NCBI GenBank assembly: GCA_031289575.1
Contig: JAITPE010000035.1
Span: 1 to 14,863 of the forward strand
Length of the DNA: 14,863 nt
Direction of reading: 5' to 3'
Source of the DNA: Spirochaetia bacterium
GTDB taxonomy: Bacteria > Spirochaetota > UBA4802 > UBA5550
Both the position numbers and the translations under genes were made by a program. Below the pieces are notes generated by a model. That model made no database searches. It was not told the DNA's origin and was given only the letters and a program-made list of their open reading frames with translations. Below, piece by piece: positions 1-7,906 of this stretch (within the stretch, counting starts at the first letter, position 1; every line of letters begins with the position of its first letter).

Positions 1-67
1 CGGCCTGACGGCGGGCGGCGCTTATCAAATCGGCTATCGCTTTGAAAAATTCCGTTTCCGTTATCAT
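1..67 (-). CDS. Unidentified gene, 5' end only (cut by window edge)
   Basis: Downstream of hemL on the same strand, an ATG at 67-65 is preceded by GGAG (complement of 73-76) at 5-nt spacing and opens 22 codons with no stop before the window ends. The peptide starts MITETEFFKAIADLI and continues SAARRQA. The 42-nt gap from the hemL stop suggests it is the next gene of the heme operon. The helical, Arg-rich start loosely recalls the N-terminus of DUF1016/YhcG-type proteins, but 22 residues are too few to name it, and I give no function. Confidence 0.5.
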   Translation of the reverse strand, partial: MITETEFFKAIADLISAARRQA

Positions 68-109
68 ATAATCTCCATCGGGTGTCGCGCTCAACTGGTA
101 CAGTTCCTT

Positions 110-1402
110 CTACCCAAGCGTTGCCTCAAGTGACTCGAAAACGGCTTCGGCCGTTTTCTCAAGGTCGCCATTGCTGTGGGCAAGCGATATGAATCCTACC
201 TCAAAGCCCGATGGCGAAAGATAAATTCCGCGCGAGAGCATTTCGGCGTGAAAAGAGGCAAAGGCCTTGGTGTCGGCCTTCTTTATATCATCAACGCTCT
301 TTATGCTGTTCAAGCCCGTAAAGCAAAACGAAAAGATAGAGGCAATGCGCTGAAAGAGAATTTTTCCGCTGTACTTCTCCAAGGCCGGCCTCAGGGCTTG
401 TTCAAAAAAATCGGCCTTATGCTGTAGTTCCTCATAGTTGCCGCCGGCAAGCAAACGGCGCAAAGTTGATATTCCCCCGGCCATGGCAAGCGGGTTTCCG
501 GATAATGTCCCTGCCTGGTACACCGGGCCGTCGGGCGCGACCATATCCATAATATCGGCCCTGCCTCCGTAAGCGCCGACCGGAAGCCCGCCGCCTATGA
601 TTTTACCCAGCGCGGTGAGGTCGGCCTTTACGCCGAAGTATTTTTGCGCGCCGCCCGGCGACAAACGGAAACCGGTAATGACCTCATCAAAAATCAGCGC
701 TATGCCGTACCTGTCACAGAGTTCCCTGACCTGGGCTAAGTAGCCATCCTCCGGAAGAATGAGTCCGTAATTGCACGGCACAGGTTCTATAATTACGGCG
801 GCGGTATTCTTTCCTTCTTTTTCCAAGTACGACTTCAGGGCTTCAACATTGTTATACGGCAGCGGGATGGTATCCTTCGCGTTGCCTGCCGTAACTCCTG
901 CCGAGTCGGGAGTTCCGAATGTGGCAAGGCCCGAGCCGGCCGCGACAAGGAGATGGTCGGCGTGGCCGTGGTAGCATCCCTCAAACTTTACGATCTTGTC
1001 CCTTCCTGTAAAACCGCGGGCAAGGCGTATGGCGCTCATGACCGCCTCGGTTCCGGAGTTTACAAAGCGAACCTTTTCGATGCTTTCAAAGGCTCCGGTC
1101 ACAATTTCGGCGAGTTCGACCTCCTTGGCATGGGGTGTTCCGAAGCTGGTTCCATCGGCAAGGGTTTCCCGCAAGGCCGTTATGACATCAGCATCCGCGT
1201 GCCCCAAAATGAGCGGCCCCCATGACATGCAGTAGTCTATGAACTCGTTGCCGTCCTCGTCGGTCAGCTTTGAACCGGCGCCTTTTTTCATAAACAGCGG
1301 CGTACCGCCTACCGCCCGGAATGCGCGCACAGGCGAGTCAACTCCGCCGGGTATAAGCTCAAGGGCTTTTCTAAAAAGTTTCTCCGAGTTGTCTCTGTTC
1401 AT
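110..1402 (-). CDS. hemL: Glutamate-1-semialdehyde 2,1-aminomutase
   Basis: A 430-residue PLP enzyme that converts glutamate-1-semialdehyde to 5-aminolevulinate, the last step of the C5 route; it acts in the cytosol. The whole family pattern is visible: N-terminal IPGGVDSPVRAF (residues 17-28), phosphate-binding NSGTEA (115-120), the EGCYHGHAD segment (141-149), the FDEVITGFR stretch with the ring-contacting Asp239, and the Schiff-base lysine K267 in ALGKIIGGGLPVGAYGG. The length is normal for the family. The ATG at 1402 follows AGGGAAG at good spacing and lies 9 nt beyond the hemB stop, so the two genes are co-transcribed. Use of HemL means the organism makes ALA from glutamate rather than by ALA synthase. 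The partner glutamyl-tRNA reductase is not in the window. Confidence 0.97.
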   Translation of the reverse strand: MNRDNSEKLFRKALELIPGGVDSPVRAFRAVGGTPLFMKKGAGSKLTDEDGNEFIDYCMSWGPLILGHADADVITALRETLADGTSFGTPHAKEVELAEIVTGAFESIEKVRFVNSGTEAVMSAIRLARGFTGRDKIVKFEGCYHGHADHLLVAAGSGLATFGTPDSAGVTAGNAKDTIPLPYNNVEALKSYLEKEGKNTAAVIIEPVPCNYGLILPEDGYLAQVRELCDRYGIALIFDEVITGFRLSPGGAQKYFGVKADLTALGKIIGGGLPVGAYGGRADIMDMVAPDGPVYQAGTLSGNPLAMAGGISTLRRLLAGGNYEELQHKADFFEQALRPALEKYSGKILFQRIASIFSFCFTGLNSIKSVDDIKKADTKAFASFHAEMLSRGIYLSPSGFEVGFISLAHSNGDLEKTAEAVFESLEATLG

Positions 1403-1411
1403 TGCGCTTCC

Positions 1412-2377
1412 CTATACCAATTTCTTTTTTAGAACTTCTCTTGTATGGTACGATATTACCATGTCGGCTCCGGCTCTAAAGATTGATGTCAGAATTTCCT
1501 GAATAACGCGCTCCTCATCCACCATGCCGAGTTTTCCGGCGGCCTTGACCATTGAGTACTCGCCGCTCACATTGTACGCGCATAGCGGCACCGGAGAAAT
1601 TTCCTTTATTCTGTAGATTATATCAAGGTATGATAACGCAGGCTTTACCATAACGATATCGGCTCCCTCGTCAAGGTCGAGCATAACCTCGCGCTCGGCC
1701 TCACGGCCGTTGCGCGGGTCCATTTGGTAGGCCTTTCGGCTGCCGAACTGCGGAGCGCTGCCGGCAGCCTCACGGAAGGGCCCGTAAAAAGCCGACGCGT
1801 ACTTAGCCGAATATGCCATTATGGGCATGTCGTGGAAACCGGCGGAGTCGAGCGCGTCCCGAAGCGCGCCGACTCTGCCGTCCATCATGTCGGAGGGCGC
1901 CGCCATATCGGCGCCCGCGCGCGCGTGCGATAAGGCTGTTTTTGCGAGAAGTTCAAGTGTGGGATCGTTTAAAACAATCCCGTTCTCGACTACACCGCAA
2001 TGCCCGTGGCTTGTGTATTCGCAAAGGCAAATATCGGTAATAATCATAAGCTCGGGAAAGCGTTTCTTGATTTCCCTAACGGCCTTTTGCACTATACCGT
2101 CATCGGCATACGCGCCGCTTCCGATGTCATCCTTGTAGTCCGGGATTCCAAACATCAGAATGCTTTTGATTCCAAGCTCCGCGTCCGATTCGATATCTCT
2201 CAAAAGATTGTCTACAGATACATTGTCGATTTCCGGCATCGCGCCAATCGGCGTGCGGATGTTTTTGCCCTCGCACACAAAATACGGCATGATGAGCTTT
2301 GCCGGAACAATAAAAGTTTCGGCTGTCAAATCTCTCATTATGCCGGAGGAACGCAGCCTTCTTGGCCTGTATATCAT
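1412..2377 (-). CDS. hemB: Delta-aminolevulinic acid dehydratase (porphobilinogen synthase)
   Basis: A 321-residue enzyme that condenses two 5-aminolevulinates into porphobilinogen. The N-terminal RPRRLR (4-9) is typical. The metal-site loop DICLCEYTSHGHCG carries three cysteines (C117, C119, C127), the arrangement of zinc-dependent HemB rather than the Asp-rich magnesium type. The two Schiff-base lysines are K192 (SAKYAS) and K245 (MVKPA). The C-terminal NVSGEYSM and YHTREVL segments are also family-like. The start codon overlaps the stop of the upstream cobA-hemD gene by 4 nt (ATGA), which implies translational coupling. The ATG is placed so that the protein begins two residues before the conserved RPRRLR, leaving no room for a longer start. 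Confidence 0.97.
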   Translation of the reverse strand: MIYRPRRLRSSGIMRDLTAETFIVPAKLIMPYFVCEGKNIRTPIGAMPEIDNVSVDNLLRDIESDAELGIKSILMFGIPDYKDDIGSGAYADDGIVQKAVREIKKRFPELMIITDICLCEYTSHGHCGVVENGIVLNDPTLELLAKTALSHARAGADMAAPSDMMDGRVGALRDALDSAGFHDMPIMAYSAKYASAFYGPFREAAGSAPQFGSRKAYQMDPRNGREAEREVMLDLDEGADIVMVKPALSYLDIIYRIKEISPVPLCAYNVSGEYSMVKAAGKLGMVDEERVIQEILTSIFRAGADMVISYHTREVLKKKLV

Positions 2378-3864
2378 GTATTTGTCTCCTTGCTGTAATG
2401 GCCGGCAAGCTTTTCAATCAGCCCGTTTATTGTAAAGACATCGGCCGTAACAGCGGGATTGTGTCCCAGAGCGGCAAGAGTCTCTGTTGTAACGGGCCCT
2501 ATGCTTGCGCATATTCCGTTTATTTGCGGAACTATTGCAAAAAAGTTCTTTGCTGTTGAAGAGCTTGCGAATGTTACGCAATCGGCGTTCTTTACAAGCT
2601 CCATCATTTCGCCGTCTACATGCTCCGGGGGGCGCGATGAATAGATGTGTATGCGGTCAACACCGGCGCCCGATTTTTTTAGTTCATCCGCAAGAAATGG
2701 CCGCGCCTCTTCGGAGCAGGGCAGCAGAACGCGGTCGCCCTGTTTTATGAGCGGGAGCATTGATTCGGCCAAGCTCTCGGCGACAAATTTTTGCGGAACT
2801 ATATCGGGACGCAGCCCGTACTTGAGAAGTTCGCTGCCTGTGGCGCGACCAATGACCGCGATACGCAGTGCGCCCAAAGCGCGCGCGTCGCGCTTTGAGG
2901 CAAAGAGTGTGTCAAAGAATATGTTCACCGCGTTCTGCGATGTAAAAACAATCCATTTATATGTATCCAACTTGTCAATGGCGGATAGAAGCGGCGCGGC
3001 ATCCTTTTTTTTTATTTCAATTGTAGGGAACTCGGCAACCGCCGCGCCGAGCGCTGTGAGCTTTGCCGACATCTCCGAAGCCTGGCTCCGGCTGCGCGTT
3101 ACAATGATGGTTTTTCCGAAAAGCGGCTGCGAATCAAACCAGCGGAGTTTTTCTCTCAGCGAGACAACATGCCCGACAACAATAACAGCGGGCGGCCGCA
3201 TTCCGTTTTTTTCAACAATTGCGGCTATAGAGTCAAGGGTTCCGGTAACGGTTTTCTGCTCAGGCCTTGTTCCCCATGTGATTACGGCGGCGGGCGTAGC
3301 GGGCGGAAAATTTTTCACCTCAATAAGTGATTTGGCTATATGCGGTATGTTCTGCATTCCCATGAGAAAGATATATGTTTTTTCGGGGTTGTATTCGGGA
3401 AAGTTTACATCCTCGCCGCCGGGCTTGCGGTGTCCTGTAATAAGTTCCAGCGCATTGGCGAAATCCCTGTGCGTCACAGGGATTCCGGCATATGCCGGAG
3501 CCGAGTAAAAAGATGATATGCCCGGAATTACGGCAAACGGGATGCCTGCCTCAATAAGTTCTTCCGCCTCTTCCCCGCCGCGGCCAAAGATAAACGGGTC
3601 GCCGCCCTTTAGGCGGACGACCGTTTTGCCCTCTTTGGCCTTGTCTATTATAAGTGAATTGATGCCGTCCTGCGGTATGGCATGAGAAGCGCCCTGCTTG
3701 CCCGCGTATATTTTTTCACAGTTGAACCTGTCTAAAAGCGACGCGTTTGCCAAATAGTCATATATTATACAATCGGCCTCGGCCATAACGCGCATCGCCT
3801 TGAGCGTGACAAGTTCCGGATCTCCGGGGCCCGCGCCGGCAAGATAAACAAAGCCGCGCTTCAT
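2374..3864 (-). CDS. cobA-hemD: Fused uroporphyrinogen-III C-methyltransferase / uroporphyrinogen-III synthase
   Basis: A 496-residue two-domain protein. Residues 1 to about 242 are an SAM-dependent methyltransferase (CobA/SUMT) with GAGPGDPELVTLKA near the N-terminus, then LKGGDPFIFGRGGEE, then PGISSFYSAPAYAGIPVTHR; it converts uroporphyrinogen III to precorrin-2 for siroheme, cobamides or heme d1/alternative heme routes. Residues from about 250 to the end are HemD, which closes hydroxymethylbilane to uroporphyrinogen III: it begins GKTIIVTRSRSQASEM and contains WIVFTSQNAVNIFF and a later VTFASSSTAKNFF. This fusion is common in clostridia and deltaproteobacteria. Both ends overlap neighbouring genes by 4 nt (ATGA), with hemC upstream and hemB downstream. 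The HemD half is weakly conserved across bacteria generally, so its call rests on these motifs and on context. Confidence 0.95.
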   Translation of the reverse strand: MKRGFVYLAGAGPGDPELVTLKAMRVMAEADCIIYDYLANASLLDRFNCEKIYAGKQGASHAIPQDGINSLIIDKAKEGKTVVRLKGGDPFIFGRGGEEAEELIEAGIPFAVIPGISSFYSAPAYAGIPVTHRDFANALELITGHRKPGGEDVNFPEYNPEKTYIFLMGMQNIPHIAKSLIEVKNFPPATPAAVITWGTRPEQKTVTGTLDSIAAIVEKNGMRPPAVIVVGHVVSLREKLRWFDSQPLFGKTIIVTRSRSQASEMSAKLTALGAAVAEFPTIEIKKKDAAPLLSAIDKLDTYKWIVFTSQNAVNIFFDTLFASKRDARALGALRIAVIGRATGSELLKYGLRPDIVPQKFVAESLAESMLPLIKQGDRVLLPCSEEARPFLADELKKSGAGVDRIHIYSSRPPEHVDGEMMELVKNADCVTFASSSTAKNFFAIVPQINGICASIGPVTTETLAALGHNPAVTADVFTINGLIEKLAGHYSKETNT

Positions 3865-4754
3865 ACCTGCCCTCCTTTTTTTCTGATCACCTCCGCGAGC
3901 TTAGCTCCGACTTCGGCGGGGTCGGTTCCGGTAACCGTTGACCTGTATATTACCGAGCCGTCGGGCGAGGCAATAAGGCCGTCGAGGGAAATGCCCTCGG
4001 GCGTTATAAGCGCGAGAGCCCCCAACGGAATATGGCAGCCGCCGCCGAACTCCTTTAGGAACGCCCTCTCGGCCGATACACAAAGAAAGGAGTCATGGTC
4101 ATGAAGGCGCGCGGCTGCTTCCCTCACAGCGGTATCATCCTCGCGCACCTGCAGCGCAAGAGCTCCCTGCCCTGGGGCAGGGAGCATAACATCAACCGGA
4201 ATGACCCTTGCCGAGAACTCTGAAAAATCATACTCAAGGCGCTTTAAACCGGCTGCCGCCAGAATTATGGCGTCGTAGAGGCCCTCCCGCAGCCTGCGCA
4301 GCCTTGTATTGACATTCCCGCGCAGGGCCTTTACTTCAAGGTCATGGCGGTTGCACTTGAGCTGCGCCAAGCGGCGTACGGAACTGGTACCCACAACAGC
4401 GCCCTCCGCGAGCGGAAAGGGCAGCGCGGCGGATTCTTTTTCTTTTCTTACAAGCATGACATCCGCCGCGTCCTCGCGCGCGGGCACCGCGGCTATAGTG
4501 AGTCCGGCGGAACTTTCGGTTGGCAAATCCTTTAATGAATGTACCGCTAAATCAATCCTGCCTTCAAGAAGGGCTTCTTCAATTTCTTTAGTGAAAAAAC
4601 CCTTGCCTTCCATTTTGTCAAAGGATACATTCTGTATATTGTCACCCTTGGTCTTGATGACAACAATTTCGGTAACGCCTTCTATGCGTTCCGCCGCATA
4701 GCGGGCCTGGCTCATGGCAAGATCGCTGCCTCTGGTTCCTATTCTGATCTTCAT
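3861..4754 (-). CDS. hemC: Porphobilinogen deaminase (hydroxymethylbilane synthase)
   Basis: A 297-residue enzyme that polymerises four porphobilinogens to hydroxymethylbilane. It starts with RIGTRGSDLAMSQA (4-17) and has IKTKGD (33-38), GKGFFTKEIEEALL (50-63) and the catalytic aspartate D76 in VHSLKDLP. The arginine cluster that holds the acidic side chains is in GTSSVRRLAQL and LRGNVNTRLRRL. The dipyrromethane cofactor is attached to C240 in FGGGCHIPLGA. Length is normal for the family. The ATG is preceded by an AGG about 8 nt upstream and lies 28 nt after the DUF1015 stop; the 3' end overlaps cobA-hemD by 4 nt. The order hemC-cobA/hemD-hemB-hemL follows the pathway apart from hemL. Confidence 0.97.
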   Translation of the reverse strand: MKIRIGTRGSDLAMSQARYAAERIEGVTEIVVIKTKGDNIQNVSFDKMEGKGFFTKEIEEALLEGRIDLAVHSLKDLPTESSAGLTIAAVPAREDAADVMLVRKEKESAALPFPLAEGAVVGTSSVRRLAQLKCNRHDLEVKALRGNVNTRLRRLREGLYDAIILAAAGLKRLEYDFSEFSARVIPVDVMLPAPGQGALALQVREDDTAVREAAARLHDHDSFLCVSAERAFLKEFGGGCHIPLGALALITPEGISLDGLIASPDGSVIYRSTVTGTDPAEVGAKLAEVIRKKGGQV

Positions 4755-4782
4755 ATTGCAACCTGTTTTATTTCTACTCTTT

Positions 4783-6015
4783 CTACTCTATAGAATGAAT
4801 CACAAGGCCGTCGCGCAGCTTGGGCTCAAACCATGTTGATTTAGGCGGCATAATTTTATCGGCATCGGCGGCATTCATGAGTTCATCTATTGATGTCGGA
4901 TACATTGAAAACGCGACCGCGTATTTTCCCGAATCCACCAATTTCTCAAGCTCGTCCGTTCCGCGTATGCCGCCGATAAAATGAATGCGGTTGTCGATAC
5001 GCGGGTTGTCAATCCCAAGTACAGGCTGCAGAATATTGTCCTGAAGTATCTTTACATCCAAACCTTCTATGGGGTCGCTCGCATCAATCCTGAACAGCGG
5101 GGCGAGCGTGTACCACTTGCCTTTCAGGTACATGGAGATATTCCCCTTCTTTGAAGGAACCTTGGGTCCCTCTTCTTTTACATCAAAGGTTTTGCGCAAA
5201 AGGTTCATGAAAGATTTCTCATCGCGGCCGTGAATATCCTTTACGACCCTGTTGTACGGCATAATGGCAAGCTCATTGTCCGGAAAAATAACGGCAAGAA
5301 AAAAATTAAACTCCTCATCGCCCGTAAAGTCAGGATGAGCCTCTCTGCGCGCAGTGCCGACCCGCACCGCCGACGCGGCGCGGTGATGCCCGTCCGCTAT
5401 GTAAAGAATATCGTTTCTAAAACTGTTTTCGAAAGCGCCTATAAGTTCCCTGTCCCTTATAACGCGCACAATATGACGGATGCCGTCGGCGGCAGTAAAA
5501 TCATACTCCGGCGCAAGCGCCGCTCCGCGCTCAAAGAGAGATCTCTTTGAGCCGTCCTCACGGTAAATGAGAAAAACCGGCCCGGTATTTGCTCCCGAAA
5601 CATCAAGGTGGGTTGTTCTGTCCTTTTCCTTGTCCTCGCGCGTAAGTTCATGTTTTTTAACACGGCTCGCGATATAATCATCAATGCTAACGACGGCTGC
5701 AAGTCCGGTCTGCGCGCGCCCGTTCATAATCTGCGTATACAGGTAAAGCAGCGGCTCACTATCCTGAACAAGAATTCCCTTTTTTATAAAATTTCTCAGA
5801 TTGTCCCTTCCCGCCGCGTAGACCGCAGAATCGTACGGGTCGGTTTCAGGCGGCAGGTCAATCTCGGCCTTTGTTACATGAAAAAAACTGTATTCATTGC
5901 CTTCCGCTATTTTGCGGGCCTCGGCAGAATCAACAACATCATACGGAAGCTCGGCAACACGGGCGGCTAATTCTTTTACCGGCCTTATGCCTTTGAATGC
6001 TTTTACAAGCGCCAT
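4783..6015 (-). CDS. DUF1015 family protein at head of heme operon
   Basis: A 410-residue protein of the DUF1015 (PF06245) family, whose biochemical role is not established to my knowledge. Family-like blocks are the N-terminal FKGIRPVKE followed by ELPYDVVDSAEARK, the KKHELTREDKEKDR stretch (about 120-133) and ADGHHRAASA (about 207-216). The charged motifs look like an active or binding site but I cannot assign a reaction. No membrane segments or signal peptide are seen. The ATG at 6015 has AAGGA about 8 nt upstream and directly follows a TAA (6018-6016) that ends an orphan gene fragment. It is the first intact gene before hemC, in the slot where hemA often sits. In other genomes I recall the family near serine-biosynthesis genes, so a heme-specific role should not be assumed. 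Confidence 0.85.
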   Translation of the reverse strand: MALVKAFKGIRPVKELAARVAELPYDVVDSAEARKIAEGNEYSFFHVTKAEIDLPPETDPYDSAVYAAGRDNLRNFIKKGILVQDSEPLLYLYTQIMNGRAQTGLAAVVSIDDYIASRVKKHELTREDKEKDRTTHLDVSGANTGPVFLIYREDGSKRSLFERGAALAPEYDFTAADGIRHIVRVIRDRELIGAFENSFRNDILYIADGHHRAASAVRVGTARREAHPDFTGDEEFNFFLAVIFPDNELAIMPYNRVVKDIHGRDEKSFMNLLRKTFDVKEEGPKVPSKKGNISMYLKGKWYTLAPLFRIDASDPIEGLDVKILQDNILQPVLGIDNPRIDNRIHFIGGIRGTDELEKLVDSGKYAVAFSMYPTSIDELMNAADADKIMPPKSTWFEPKLRDGLVIHSIE

Positions 6016-6144
6016 TTATTTTTCCTTTATTCTTTCTTTTTCTCTACGGTATGCATATATAAGCGTACATCCATTACCGTCAAGACAATTCTCAACATCA
6101 AATTTGGAACCGGCGTTTCCAGCATTTATTTCATCAAAAATACA
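6016..6144 (-). pseudogene. Orphan 3' gene remnant, HATPase-like C-terminus
   Basis: On the minus strand a frame is open from TGT at 6144 to TAA at 6018-6016, 42 sense codons, with no ATG/GTG/TTG start. An in-frame TGA lies immediately upstream (6147-6145), at the end of the AIPR gene. The peptide includes AGNAGSKFDVEN, then DGNGCTLIYAYRRE and a lysine/glutamate-rich tail. Spacing of small residues resembles the last strand of histidine-kinase ATPase domains (HGG-x-x-x-V-E-S ... G-x-G-T-x-F), but this is pattern reading only. The stop touching the DUF1015 ATG (TAAATG) is typical of consecutive operon genes. I infer that the front of this gene was lost when the AIPR segment arrived. Alternatively it is non-coding leader that happens to be open. 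Confidence 0.45.
6056..6083 (-). promoter_or_regulatory. Candidate sigma-70 promoter of the DUF1015-hem operon
   Basis: Read on the minus strand, TTGACG (complement of 6078-6083) and TATATA (complement of 6056-6061) are 16 bp apart. Transcription would begin near 6049, leaving a leader of about 33 nt before the DUF1015 ATG. It lies within the orphan gene remnant, so it could be fortuitous or could be a promoter that took over after the upstream gene was broken. No terminator is visible after the AIPR gene, so read-through from AIPR into the hem operon is also possible. Confidence 0.4.
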
Positions 6145-7789
6145 TCATTAAATCCCCGCGCCGAAATGTCGCGGATAATCGCCTTTTATCAATATTTTCG
6201 TATCCGTCGGGATACAATTTAGATAAAGCCTCGAGCAATTTCGCATTAGCTCTTTCAAAAAGACGCTCCTTGTTTGCTTCAAAATACGTTCTTGCATTCT
6301 CAAAGACAGCATGTGTCAGTTGTTCCAATGAAAGGTTCAAATCATTTAATATCAAGTCTCCGATTATCATCGACATGAAATAATTGCTGTAAGGAATATG
6401 GGGAAATTTGTCCCACCATTTTTTTCTTTGCGTATCACAAAATCTATAAATCAATACGGAAATCAGTAATTGCGCACCGTTTATATTGTCAAAAACGTCA
6501 TTATAGAATGCTCCAAAAAGTTCATTCTTTTTAAATTTTGCCTGATACGGTTTCTTTTTCCAAACAGAATATATTGATTCCGCCGCTACAGAAGAAAGAA
6601 TAGTCTTTTCCGGGGACGACGAAGTCGAATCTTTCTTTCTCTTATACGAATACCCTAATTCGGAGATTGCCGTTTCCAATTTTTTTTGCAGGTCATCGTT
6701 AGCTCTTAAATCCCTCAAGTCCACAGGATTCTGACTGTTAGTTGCAATTGTTACATCGGTTATCAAAGAATCAATGCCTTCGCCCGATAATTTATACAAT
6801 CGCACTAACACATATGCATTAGAAAAATCTATTGTTGGATTTTCCTTTACGGTATGCTGGATCGTTTTGCAGGATTGTCCGCCATTGATAATTTGCAAAT
6901 TATCAATATTTACCATCCAGTCGTCCGATTGTAGTCCATTGTAAGAAAAATCAGTGCATATCATTGTGATACCATTGTTATAGAAATAAAAGTTATCCCG
7001 TTTTTCACTGATTAAAGTATCTCTGATTGCCGAGTTTACCCTGTTTTTACTGAAACCTAAATATTTTCTGATGTTTTGTTCTAATAAGTTATCACCATGC
7101 TTGTCGAATAATTTGGCTAATTCGGCTACATTTATTTTACCAACTAAAACCTGTTTGAAATTAAAATCTTCCTTAGTACTTTTTCCGGATAATCGAATGG
7201 TTTCATTAATTCCTTTCTTGGATTGCAAAGAATCAACAATATCCCTGTGATTAAAATATTCAAATTTAACCTGATTTTCCGGAAAACCCGCATTTGCTAT
7301 GTGATTGTCACCGTCATTATTCCATTTTAAACCATTATTTGTAAAAACACATCTTATGTTCGGAATATAACCGTCCACAATCAGAGAACGAATATCTTCA
7401 ACTTTCGGCATCAAATCATCGTTCATTTCTATAGGTTTGCTTGGGTCAAATATAGCGCCTATACTTCCGATAACTCTTTGTACAGCATTTGCGGGGAAAT
7501 TACTATCGGTATCTAATTTAAATGAATATTTTCCCTGAAAAATAACAACGGAAAAATCATTATTGTCTATATCCCCGACATAAACAGCGTCAACTCCCGC
7601 ATCGTTACCGCCTTCTGTCACAAGCCCAAAGGCTTCTTCCAACTCAATATCCAAATAAGCGGCAACAGATAAACACACAACTGCCTTCGACAACTTCTTT
7701 TTGCCATCGTATTCTCTTAAAAATTTGTCGGGATTATCATTGACGATTTTTCCAATTCGCTGGTCAACGATGTGCTTGCTAATATCCAT
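6134..7789 (-). CDS. AIPR-family (abortive phage infection) protein with nuclease-like N-terminus
   Basis: A 551-residue protein when read from the ATG at 7789 (MDISKHIVDQ). The middle and C-terminal part matches the AIPR family (PF10592): NIRKYLGFSKNRVNSAI (about 239-255), FYFYNNGIT (267-275), IINGGQS (300-306), then ATNSQNPVDLRDLRAND. The N-terminal part has GGNDAGVDAVYV (60-71, D63/D67) and VVIFQGKY (81-88, Q85/K87), the D ... QxK spacing of PD-(D/E)XK nucleases. AIPR proteins are linked to anti-phage abortive infection; a nuclease activity here is inference. A TTG at 7861 would add 24 mostly hydrophobic residues, but that stretch holds likely promoter elements, so I prefer the ATG despite its weak ribosome-binding site. 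The gene is visibly A+T-richer than its neighbours, suggesting acquisition. No restriction-modification or other defence partner adjoins it. Confidence 0.8.
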   Translation of the reverse strand: MDISKHIVDQRIGKIVNDNPDKFLREYDGKKKLSKAVVCLSVAAYLDIELEEAFGLVTEGGNDAGVDAVYVGDIDNNDFSVVIFQGKYSFKLDTDSNFPANAVQRVIGSIGAIFDPSKPIEMNDDLMPKVEDIRSLIVDGYIPNIRCVFTNNGLKWNNDGDNHIANAGFPENQVKFEYFNHRDIVDSLQSKKGINETIRLSGKSTKEDFNFKQVLVGKINVAELAKLFDKHGDNLLEQNIRKYLGFSKNRVNSAIRDTLISEKRDNFYFYNNGITMICTDFSYNGLQSDDWMVNIDNLQIINGGQSCKTIQHTVKENPTIDFSNAYVLVRLYKLSGEGIDSLITDVTIATNSQNPVDLRDLRANDDLQKKLETAISELGYSYKRKKDSTSSSPEKTILSSVAAESIYSVWKKKPYQAKFKKNELFGAFYNDVFDNINGAQLLISVLIYRFCDTQRKKWWDKFPHIPYSNYFMSMIIGDLILNDLNLSLEQLTHAVFENARTYFEANKERLFERANAKLLEALSKLYPDGYENIDKRRLSATFRRGDLMMYF

Positions 7790-7806
7790 AATAATCGTTA
7801 TTAAAA

Positions 7807-7816
7807 TACAATGTAA
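7807..7816. promoter_or_regulatory. TACAATGTAA site upstream of AIPR gene
   Basis: TACAATGTAA lies 18 nt upstream of the AIPR start codon, next to the candidate AIPR -10 and over its predicted start point. The core TACA-A-TGTA is an inverted repeat. The identical ten bases recur at 7901-7910 inside the etfB promoter palindrome. A shared repressor site is inferred from position and identity only. Confidence 0.35.
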
Positions 7817-7845
7817 AAAATACAAGAATATTATCACCTGTCCAA
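7817..7845 (-). promoter_or_regulatory. Candidate AIPR promoter
   Basis: On the minus strand TTGGAC (complement of 7840-7845) and TATTTT (complement of 7817-7822) are 17 bp apart, giving a start near 7810 and a leader of about 20 nt to the ATG at 7789. Both hexamers are imperfect and the region is A+T-rich, so chance matches are easy. Confidence 0.25.
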
Positions 7846-7876
7846 AAAATATCATCCGCAAATATATAAAAAGTGT

Positions 7877-7906
7877 TTGCCAATAGAATCACTCATATAT
7901 TACAAT
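7877..7906 (+). promoter_or_regulatory. Candidate promoter of the etfBA-acd operon
   Basis: TTGCCA (7877-7882, five of six consensus bases) and TACAAT (7901-7906, five of six) are separated by 18 bp. A perfect TATAAT also occurs at 7919-7924, but its -35 position (about 7896-7901) has no good hexamer. In either reading the inverted repeat 7896-7914 covers a core promoter element. The etfB ribosome-binding site AGGGGG is at 7954-7959, 4 nt before the ATG. Confidence 0.5.

Noticed and set aside
2645..3508. A long open frame (287 codons) on the plus strand antisense to cobA-hemD.
   Set aside because: It mirrors the codon bias of the real minus-strand gene, shows no recognisable motifs and lacks a gene context on its strand.
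4771..4790. Near-duplicate TTTCTACTCT in the hemC/DUF1015 junction as a repeat element.
   Set aside because: Two short pyrimidine-rich copies, partly inside the DUF1015 stop region; probably simple local duplication without further copies.
6104..6120. GGAA ... TTCC inverted repeat downstream of the AIPR gene as a terminator.
   Set aside because: Only four base pairs and no T run follow; it lies inside the open 3' remnant.
7790..7861. A TTG start at 7861 giving the AIPR protein a hydrophobic, signal-like N-terminal extension.
   Set aside because: The stretch is A+T-rich upstream DNA with candidate promoter elements, and hydrophobicity follows from T-rich codons; the ATG at 7789 gives an ordinary AIPR-like beginning.
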